In this document: piece after piece, positions 59,101 to 64,000 of the stretch
Position numbering within the stretch: the first letter of the stretch is position 1
Layout: each line of letters opens with the position of its first letter
NCBI GenBank assembly: GCA_013399895.1
Contig: VXBA01003714.1
Coordinates: forward strand, 340,688-404,687
DNA: 64,000 nt
Direction of reading: 5' to 3'
Source: Serilophus lunatus
Lineage: Eukaryota; Chordata; Aves; Passeriformes; Eurylaimidae
Notes under the pieces: model-generated
Database searches by the model: none
Told to the model about the DNA's origin: nothing
What the model saw: only the letters and a program-made list of their open reading frames with translations
Program-made: the position numbers and the translations under genes

Positions 59101-62100
59101 ATCCTGGGCTACATTTCTTGCTGTGAATCGTATCCGGGCGTGCAGGAGCCAATTGGGTTTGACAGCCTTTAAAGGAGGGACTCAGTGCTGGGGTTTGCCT
59201 GTGCAGGGTGCATGGAGCACAACAAGGATGCATTTCATTCTCTGTCTTTAAATGTGGAAAAGCTTTTGCCCACTGATGTAGTAACTGCTCTGTTTCTTTA
59301 AGGGTCGATCTCTTAGTATGCAGCAACAGATGATGCAACAGTCCCGTCAGCTTGATCCAAACCTGTTAATGAAGCAGCAAACTCCACCCTCTCAACAGCA
59401 GTCACTCCATCAGCCCTCCATGAAATCCTTCCTTGAGAATGTCATACCCCACGCTACTCCTGAGCTGCAGAAAGGGCCATCACCAGTCAATGCATTCAGC
59501 AGCTTCCCTATAGGTGGGTCTCCTGCAGTCTGTCAGTGCTGGTGTGACACACAGCCCAGCTCTGCCCCTTGCCTGCCTCCTGAAAACAGTGACTGTAATC
59601 CTGCCAGCACTTCCTGTTGTAGTGGAAGTAGTAATTCTCTGCGAGGCTTACCCAGTTATCCTTGTTCACCAAGGAGTGTTCCCCCAGTATGCTCATTCCC
59701 AGTGACTGGCCGTGTCTCAGTCCTGAGGAGTGGCTGTCTCCTTTTAGTGCTTCTTTTATCTCCAGTGTCCCTTGGGATCAAAGTGGTCCAAAGTCCTGAT
59801 TCCTGGAGCTAAAGAACTTTTAGAAGTAGAATTTGTGCAAAGAATACATTGATGTAGCCACATTTCTTTGAATTTTGGAATTTCACAGGCAGAACAGTCA
59901 GTTTGCCAGTTAGTAGTTTTGTCCAGGAAAAAAAGCTTTTGACTCTGCCTTTTTAAAGAGTAGTTGTCTCGTGTTAGGCAAAATGTCTGGACATTTACAA
60001 ATACAAACATCTCCTGTTTTTTTCTCCCTACATTTCCAGGCTTCTGTCCAATTTCTACTTCAGAAATTCCAGGCTTGTATATTTTCTCCTTACTTTAGGT
60101 CCCTTTTTAATGCTGTATTACACTTACCACAACTGTTTACCATTTACCTCAGTCCCTTACCCCCATTTTTTTCTTTCCCTTCAGTTTTGCTTTGCTTCTT
60201 GTTTATTCTAATTGGGCCATTTCTGTTGGGCTGTTTTCCTTTGCATCCCCATTGCCCTTTGGAGAGAAGTTTGTTTCCTAGGGCCTGCAGCTGAAATCCC
60301 TGTGCTTGCAGGCAGAGTGTGCCAGAGCCAGCAGGGCTGTGCTGGCCATGCATGTGCCACACTGAGGTGGCTTGTGGCCAGTCCTAAGTCCAGGCTGCTT
60401 CTTCACAATTGCTGCTGCTGATGGGCATCAACATCTAACTGTGCTTTCTTTCAAAGGGCTTCTCTGTGGCAATGAATGTTCACTTTGGAGCAAGATGAAG
60501 CCCTTGTTACCTGTGCTGAAGGAAGGCATTTCTAGGAGACATTTGAGAAGTTTCCTGTGTGTCTCTGGCCCCAAATGAAACTGTTGTAGTGATTTATTTT
60601 CAGAAATTAATTAAATAGATCTGAAGGGCTGGAAAAGAACATAGGTATGGTTGTTTAGGATTCTTATAGACCTGGAAAGAGGGCAGGCAAAGTCACAAGT
60701 GTGAGCACATTGTCCAAGCCCAGAACAGCTGGTTCTCACAGGTATTTGGGTTGGCGTTGTCTTGATGCTCTGGCAGAGAAATATTTAGAAGTAACAGACC
60801 ACAACTTAGAGCAGGGTTAGGTATTTGCATTTTAGTTAACTCTGACTTCCTAATGGCTTCTCCCACTGCCATTTTTGCATGAGGACATGAGCTGAGAACC
60901 TGGGAGTGCTTTGCATTGCTCAGCTTAGCTTCTGTCTGCAGTGAGTTCACTGGAGGAAATGCTAGAATATTCCTCAAAACCAGAGACTTGGAAGCATGAC
61001 ATAACCACAGTAATGTGCTCTTCAGTGCTTATTGGGACAGCAATGGGGATGAGTCTGTGTTTCATAAGCTGTGTGTGCTTTCAGGAATGAACTCAAACTT
61101 GAATGTAAACCTGGATATGAGCAGTATTAAAGAGCCACAGTCTCGGCTGAGGAAATGGACTACAGTCGACAGCATTTCTGTGAACACATCCTTAGAGCAA
61201 AACTCCAGCAAACATGGTATGTCCTGCATGTCCTTCAGCAGCACTTGGTGTGGCACATCAGACCGTCACCTTCTGGGTGTAAGATGCAGGTTTGCTGTGT
61301 GTGGGCTGTGGTTGTAACTCCTGTGTTACTGTAGCTGTCACAGTTTGTATTGTGTGATCTGTGCCAGCCTGCTTCTTGTCTTGCACAGCAGCCACAGCTT
61401 TGCTGACTGTGCTTGCAGAGTGATCTTGTGATGAGATTAATAGAAACATTGTACAAAATGCCTTTTCTAACCAGACTTTTCTGTAAGTGGGACTATTGCT
61501 ACTAGTTTTACTTTAATCTCGAATCGAATGCTTCATGTATTTTCAAGCCAAAAGCTTTAGGTTTTCAAGTTTTCTCTCCCAGCACCCTGCTGTCCTAAGA
61601 TGATCTTTTGGGATTTATCACATTCAGGGTATGGCTGACATTTTTATTGACAGGTTTTAGTTATGAATGATTGTATTCTGAAACCAGGGAGAGCCTGTAA
61701 GGCTGGACTGGTATAATTGGTGTCTTTAGTTTTAGAGATGGGCTTGGTTCCTTCATGTTTCATTCCAGTTATCAGGATTCATATGACATTTCAACTTTCA
61801 TTTGCTTGAAATCTCATCCAGTTAAAATCCAAGTCTGTAGCCCAAAGATTCTGTGTCTAAAGATAGTTATAAATGTCCCCAGTCTCCTGTTACTGTTCTG
61901 TCTCAGATTGTTGGGGTATTTTTAGATGTGTCAGCTGCTTTGCTGCTCTGAGATGACTTTGCTGCCTAGCAGTGCCATATCCTGCACTGAACCCTACCCA
62001 ACTGTTACCACAGGCAGTGGTGGTGTTGCTTTAGCTGCAGGTGATGTTTTCTGACTAGTTCTGGGAATTTCCATATTGCATAGAAACCTTGGTTCCCTCA

Positions 62101-63843
62101 GAACTGTAGCAGAATTGGCTTTGCTGTCTGATAATTTTTAATCCATTCCTTGCTCTGTCTCCAGTGATTTTCAAAATTATATATTGTTTATCTCCCAAGA
62201 ATAAGAGGAGAATAAACAGAACTTTGCAGGTTAAAGATTCTTCCCATGTTGTAGCTGTTTCTTCCAAGAGCCCTCCCACCACAGAATCCCTTCACTCCCC
62301 CCATTATCCAGTTGGGGTCTCACAGAATGTCTTACCCTCTGCAATTAGTACTTTACTTCAGTTGAATACATGTTACATTGAACACTTGTACTCTTTTAAT
62401 GAAGGAATTCCATGGGAGATTATTCTCAGTTTTCTCCTGAGTTGCTCAGACACATTTCACTTCACAGCCTCGTGGGATTTCTGATAGAATTTGGCATCAT
62501 CAGAGGACAGTAAACTGCCATGTATTTCGTTAATGATTTACAAGGGCATGCTTTTATATGTATTTATATACAGGGACACAAAAATTCATTACAAAAAAAT
62601 ATTTGACTGTGTGGTTTTTTTTAACCAGGTGCTATTTCAAGTGGTTTCAGGCTGGAAGATTCTCCATTTGTTCCCTATGACTTCATGAACAGCAGTAATT
62701 CTCCAGCCAGTCCTCCCGGCTCCATTGGGGATGGCTGGCCCCGTGCCAAATCGCCTAATGGCTCTAGCAGTGTTAACTGGCCCCCAGGTACAGCCCCCCT
62801 GCCTCCCCTGGGCCTCCCCTGGGTCTGTCCTGGTCCCCTAGGGGGGTGGAGAGGGCAGGAACCAGCCTGAAGGGTGTTCTCAGCAGATGGCAATGGAGAG
62901 CAGCAGGTTTATTGTACAGAGAGAAGTGTATCTGCCTGGGGTGATGGGACCCGGGAAATGAGAAGTTTGGTGAATAAAGCAAAGACTAAATCAAGTAAAA
63001 GGTTTGGGATTTTCAGCCATTAAGGGATGTATTGTTTAGACAGTTGTTTTCCTGTTTTAAAAGCTTCTTTTCTGCATCTGTATTCCTAGAGTTTCGCCCT
63101 GGTGAGCCATGGAAAGGTTATCCAAACATTGACCCCGAGACTGACCCTTACGTCACTCCTGGCAGTGTCATTAACAATCTCTCAATTAATACTGTGCGGG
63201 AAGTTGACCACCTCAGGGACAGGAACAGTGGTATGCTCAGCTTGTCTGACCCCTCTGGGGAGCCTTCCTTCACTCACATGGAGATGGGTGCTGATGGCTC
63301 CTCTCCTGCTTTAGCCCCTGTGCTGTGGGTTTGGGATGTGTTTGCTGCTTGCTCCTCTCCTGGTGTATCCCTGGTGGTGTGCTGCCAAGCTCCTCCTTGG
63401 CTCAGCTTGCTGTTGATGCAGTGCAGCAGCTATCCCAGGAATGTGGGCAGTGGAGCTGTGCTCTGCATCCTAATGTCAGCTGTGCACACCCAGAGTGTTT
63501 GGAAGCAGCAATCAAACCTTGGCAGTGCAGCCATGCAGGAATGTAGGGCCTGTGCTCTCCCTGAGCATGGAGTGCTCCTGCTGCCACCGTGTGCCTGTAG
63601 ATTGAGGATGGGGCCTGAGTGCAGATCCCTGCCCTGAGTGTGCAGCATTGTCAGGCTGGACTACAAGCCAAGCCTTTGAGTCTTTCTGCATTTGTGCTGT
63701 GCACAGTGCTGTGACTGACTCTGCCTTTGTTACAGGGTCATCCTCATCTTTGAACACCACGCTGCCTTCAACTAGTGCCTGGTCATCCATTCGTGCCTCC
63801 AACTACAATGTTTCCCTCAGCAGTACAGCACAAAGCACTTCAG
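32092..63843 (+). CDS. TNRC6A: TNRC6A (GW182) - 20 traced coding exons, both ends incomplete
   Basis: The product is a scaffold of the miRNA-induced silencing complex. It binds Argonaute through GW motifs and recruits poly(A)-binding protein and the CCR4-NOT and PAN2-PAN3 deadenylases, in the cytoplasm and P-bodies. The 20 exons join in frame with GT-AG introns and no internal stop, for about 1656 residues (numbered as if c1 followed Met-Arg). The identity as TNRC6A, not 6B or 6C, rests on ELEAKATK at the start, KSMQDSWCGDD (c8), NPFIKQF (c9) and RKWTTVDSISVN (c17). The human protein is about 1960 residues. The missing C-terminus (RRM and CCR4-NOT-binding part) lies beyond the right edge. The start exon is not identified. 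Confidence 0.97.
32140..37984 (+). other. TNRC6A: TNRC6A intron between c1 and c2
   Basis: A 5.8-kb intron of moderate AT content. I found no exon with paired splice sites in frame, no intact repeat family and no structured RNA gene in it. Confidence 0.75.
37985..38075 (+). CDS. TNRC6A: TNRC6A exon c2: Lys/Glu-rich segment
   Basis: The exon encodes residues about 19-48, with DLVQEEEEQLMEERK and then a lysine-rich tail ending AAQKK. The donor is AAG|GTATGT. The charge-rich run is shared by all TNRC6 paralogues and is probably helical. The ATG within it (38015) is the first available start if transcripts begin downstream of c1. Confidence 0.95.
38076..39857 (+). other. TNRC6A: TNRC6A intron between c2 and c3
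   Basis: A 1.8-kb intron with nothing else recognised in it. Confidence 0.75.
39858..39879 (+). CDS. TNRC6A: TNRC6A exon c3: 22-base microexon
   Basis: The acceptor is ttcttgttctag and the donor AAAG|GTAAGT. Only 22 bases encode AIEQKIK plus one base of the next Val codon. The peptide matches the AxEQKxK stretch common to TNRC6 proteins, so the exon is certain despite its size. Skipping it would shift the frame (22 is not a multiple of 3). Confidence 0.93.
42330..43110. promoter_or_regulatory. Intragenic CpG island, candidate internal promoter
   Basis: About 780 bases of high GC with frequent CpG lie inside the c3-c4 intron, where the flanks are AT-rich. It contains an AP-1 site (TGACTCA, 42688-42694) and a YY1-like word (AAAAATGGCC on the - strand, 42921-42930). 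YY1 sites near CpG-island starts are common in mammalian promoters. A transcript starting here would begin translation in c4 or c5 and lack the charged N-terminus. It could also be an enhancer or serve an antisense RNA. Confidence 0.45.
45655..45708. repeat. Two-copy 25-bp tandem
   Basis: The unit 'gtgtcccctggctgtgcccc' plus 'ctgca' occurs twice in direct succession, with a partial copy after it. It is a small local duplication in the intron. Confidence 0.7.
46344..46676 (+). CDS. TNRC6A: TNRC6A exon c4: linker where mammals have polyQ
   Basis: The exon encodes residues about 56-166. The PEQTKTSVSQPQP start and the LPRYPPREVPPRFRHQE block are well-conserved TNRC6 landmarks. Between them the human protein has a long Gln/Pro-Gln run from CAG-type repeats; here only SSQQQP remains. 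The rest is Ser/Asn/Gln-rich and probably disordered. The donor is CCAG|GTGAGG. Confidence 0.95.
46677..50194 (+). other. TNRC6A: TNRC6A intron between c4 and c5
   Basis: A 3.5-kb intron. A 46.8-47.15 kb part has some resemblance to CR1 on short words only (gtgaggccccacctgc), too little to call. No other feature was recognised. Confidence 0.65.
50195..50242 (+). CDS. TNRC6A: TNRC6A exon c5: symmetric 48-base exon, probable cassette
   Basis: The acceptor is ccttttcttttgtag and the donor TCAG|GTTAGC. It encodes MPPIRDLVSHSPNQS with split Gly and Asp codons at its edges. Both edges are phase 1 and the length is 16 codons, so it can be skipped without changing the frame. The donor is weaker than its neighbours (GTTAGC). 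I do not remember this peptide in the reference human TNRC6A, except that NQSD at its end matches human. Two Ser-Pro type positions (SHSP) could be phosphorylated. Confidence 0.8.
50243..52016 (+). other. TNRC6A: TNRC6A intron between c5 and c6
   Basis: A 1.8-kb AT-rich intron with a 16-base T run (50499-50514). No exon or RNA gene was recognised. Confidence 0.7.
50499..50514. repeat. Poly-T tract
   Basis: A run of 16 T in the c5-c6 intron. It is too short and in the wrong context to be called a retroposon tail. Confidence 0.9.
52017..54578 (+). CDS. TNRC6A: TNRC6A exon c6: large GW-repeat (Argonaute-binding) exon
   Basis: A single 2562-base exon encodes residues about 183-1036 without a stop. 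About 27 tryptophans stand next to glycine (GW, WG or GWG), spread over the exon and denser in its last third. These are the Argonaute-binding motifs. Landmarks in order are WDKVIVDGSD (52100-52129), DLDPRVLSNSGWGQTPIK near the middle, and the GWEEPSPESIRRKMEIDDG block with AWGDPSKYNY near the end. Ser/Asn/Gly-rich spacers are disordered, as is usual. The donor is TCTG|GTAAGC. Reading past the donor stays open to 54694. Confidence 0.97.
54579..55365 (+). other. TNRC6A: TNRC6A intron between c6 and c7
   Basis: A 0.8-kb AT-rich intron. The first 116 bases stay open in the c6 frame (about 38 more residues ending at 54694). No other feature seen. Confidence 0.75.
55366..55530 (+). CDS. TNRC6A: TNRC6A exon c7: further GW motifs
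   Basis: Residues about 1037-1091. It starts WGEPSTPATTVDNGTSAWG and adds four or five GW/WG motifs, including SWGEP and SGWGNTP. The donor is CCTG|GTGAGT. Confidence 0.95.
55686..55861 (+). CDS. TNRC6A: TNRC6A exon c8: KSMQDSWCGDD block
   Basis: Residues about 1092-1150. KSMQDSWCGDD and SWEEEEDVEIGMWN are TNRC6A-type landmarks, and the exon ends NWPPYMKKMPTK. The donor is AAAG|GTAAGG, phase 0. Confidence 0.95.
56016..56096 (+). CDS. TNRC6A: TNRC6A exon c9: start of UBA-like segment
   Basis: The 27 residues GIMKGGNKQDETW and NPFIKQFTNLSFS open the UBA-like region (in TNRC6C a recognisable ubiquitin-associated fold; in TNRC6A more degenerate). The preceding intron is short (154 bases). The human reference has a basic KKRRRER-type insert at this junction; no equivalent coding bases are visible here. 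Confidence 0.94.
56097..56526 (+). other. TNRC6A: TNRC6A intron between c9 and c10
   Basis: A 430-base AT-rich intron with no further feature. Confidence 0.8.
56527..56578 (+). CDS. TNRC6A: TNRC6A exon c10: UBA-like segment, second part
   Basis: 52 bases encode RESPEETIQSNKMDMSG and one base of a Gly codon. They correspond to the second helix of the UBA-like region. The donor is GGAG|GTAAGA. Confidence 0.92.
56579..57609 (+). other. TNRC6A: TNRC6A intron between c10 and c11
   Basis: A 1.0-kb, very AT-rich intron. Nothing else recognised. Confidence 0.75.
57610..57752 (+). CDS. TNRC6A: TNRC6A exon c11: end of UBA-like segment
   Basis: Residues about 1195-1242, from LLQDKRVEMDKHGLGVGDYN to SMDRGPYFDK. 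The donor AAG|GTCAGT ends in phase 0. The GSRPQIPKESS stretch is a TNRC6A landmark. Confidence 0.95.
58052..58198 (+). CDS. TNRC6A: TNRC6A exon c12
   Basis: Residues about 1243-1291, starting DGIVADESQNMQF and ending GLGMQNLNSVRQ. Phase 0 at both ends. The sequence is near-identical to human by memory. It belongs to the mid region between the UBA-like and Q-rich segments. Confidence 0.95.
58372..58509 (+). CDS. TNRC6A: TNRC6A exon c13
   Basis: Residues about 1292-1337, NGNPSVFGVGNIAAQPR through PPPLLSPQ. Proline/glutamine-rich. Phase 0 at both ends (46 codons), so skippable. Confidence 0.95.
58747..58875 (+). CDS. TNRC6A: TNRC6A exon c14: start of Q-rich region
   Basis: Residues about 1338-1380, VPVSLLKYAPNNGGLSPLF followed by a repeated LNQLSQ pattern. 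The Q/L heptad-like repeat begins the Q-rich region, which in GW182 proteins contributes to P-body targeting. Phase 0 at both ends. Confidence 0.95.
58970..59047 (+). CDS. TNRC6A: TNRC6A exon c15: Q-rich
   Basis: 26 codons, RLLAQQQKAQPQRSVPSGG and then RQQQEQQ. The preceding intron is only 94 bases. Phase 0 at both ends. Confidence 0.94.
59303..59513 (+). CDS. TNRC6A: TNRC6A exon c16: Q-rich
   Basis: Residues about 1407-1476. GRSLSMQQQMMQQSRQLDPN and KQQTPPSQQQSLHQPS, then LENVIPHATPELQKGPSP. Reading past the donor (ATAG|GTGGGT) stays open for about 100 codons, which is chance. Confidence 0.95.
59514..61084 (+). other. TNRC6A: TNRC6A intron between c16 and c17
   Basis: A 1.6-kb intron. No exon, repeat or RNA gene recognised. 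Confidence 0.75.
61085..61216 (+). CDS. TNRC6A: TNRC6A exon c17
   Basis: Residues about 1477-1520: MNSNLNVNLDMSSIKEPQS, then RLRKWTTVDSISVNTSLEQ and NSSKH. This is a TNRC6A-specific landmark. The donor is CATG|GTATGT. Confidence 0.96.
61217..62628 (+). other. TNRC6A: TNRC6A intron between c17 and c18
   Basis: A 1.4-kb AT-rich intron with no recognised feature. Confidence 0.75.
62629..62787 (+). CDS. TNRC6A: TNRC6A exon c18: region up to the PAM2 motif
   Basis: Residues about 1521-1573: AISSGFRLEDSPFVPYDF, then ASPPGSIGDGWPRAKSPN and the first half of the PAM2 motif (SSVNWPP). The Ser-Pro-rich part (PASPPGS, AKSPN) offers proline-directed phosphorylation sites. The donor is CCAG|GTACAG. Confidence 0.95.
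63090..63230 (+). CDS. TNRC6A: TNRC6A exon c19: second half of PAM2
   Basis: Residues about 1574-1620. EFRPGEPWKG completes the PAM2 motif that binds the MLLE domain of poly(A)-binding protein; the Phe in EFRP is the key residue. YPNIDPETDPYVTPGSV and NNLSINTVREVDHLRDRN follow. The donor is AGTG|GTATGC. Confidence 0.96.
63231..63735 (+). other. TNRC6A: TNRC6A intron between c19 and c20
   Basis: A 505-base GC-moderate intron with no further feature. Confidence 0.8.
63736..63843 (+). CDS. TNRC6A: TNRC6A exon c20, last in the window
   Basis: Residues about 1621-1656: SSSSLNTTLPSTSAWSS, then IRASNYNVSLSSTAQSTS. The donor TCAG|GTAACA shows that the gene continues. The remaining parts (P-GL motif, RRM, C-terminal silencing region, 3' UTR) lie past the right edge. 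Confidence 0.94.
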
Positions 63844-64000
63844 GTAACATCTGCTTGTATTGCTCTGAGCTGGCCCCTTCCCCTTTACTTTTTCTCCAGG
63901 GGGGATTCTAGATGTTCACAAAAACAGTGCCAAGGTCTCATCAGAGTGGTAACCTGATCAGTGGTAACTGATTTCAAAGCAGCTGTTCTGATTGTACTTC
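63844..64000 (+). other. TNRC6A: Start of the next TNRC6A intron, cut by the window edge
   Basis: 157 bases of intron follow the c20 donor. No acceptor or exon is seen before the window ends. Confidence 0.85.

Overview
The window is vertebrate nuclear DNA, almost certainly from a bird. It holds several CR1 LINE fragments that end in the typical GATTCT-type 3' tail, GC-rich microchromosome-like sequence with several CpG islands, and a large spliced gene with canonical GT-AG introns. No bacterial, viral or CRISPR-like system is visible.

One gene is certain. TNRC6A (GW182 family, the Argonaute-binding scaffold of the miRNA silencing complex) runs on the + strand from at least 32092 to beyond the right edge. 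I traced 20 coding exons (c1-c20) through acceptor and donor sites with continuous reading frame, giving about 1656 residues. In order they hold a lysine/glutamate-rich N-terminus, a nearly polyQ-free linker, a 2562-bp exon with about 27 GW/WG motifs, a degenerate UBA-like segment, a Q-rich segment, and the PAM2 motif. The C-terminal RRM and silencing domain lie past 64000. The exon carrying the usual Met-Arg start was not found; it may be in the assembly gap (30943-31500) or elsewhere.

The left 30 kb has no certain gene. It holds CR1 remnants, four CpG islands, several tandem repeats and many AT-rich, TAAT-dense blocks that look like conserved non-coding elements. Two exon-like segments there (5149-5217 and 18163-18236) have good splice signals, are phase-compatible with each other and with c1, and together would give TNRC6A an extended N-terminus like the one I recall for TNRC6B. 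This is the most interesting lead. A further CpG island (42.3-43.1 kb) sits inside the gene and could be an internal promoter.

Conserved-element, promoter and repeat-family calls are by eye, without alignment. Comparisons with human TNRC6A/B are from memory.
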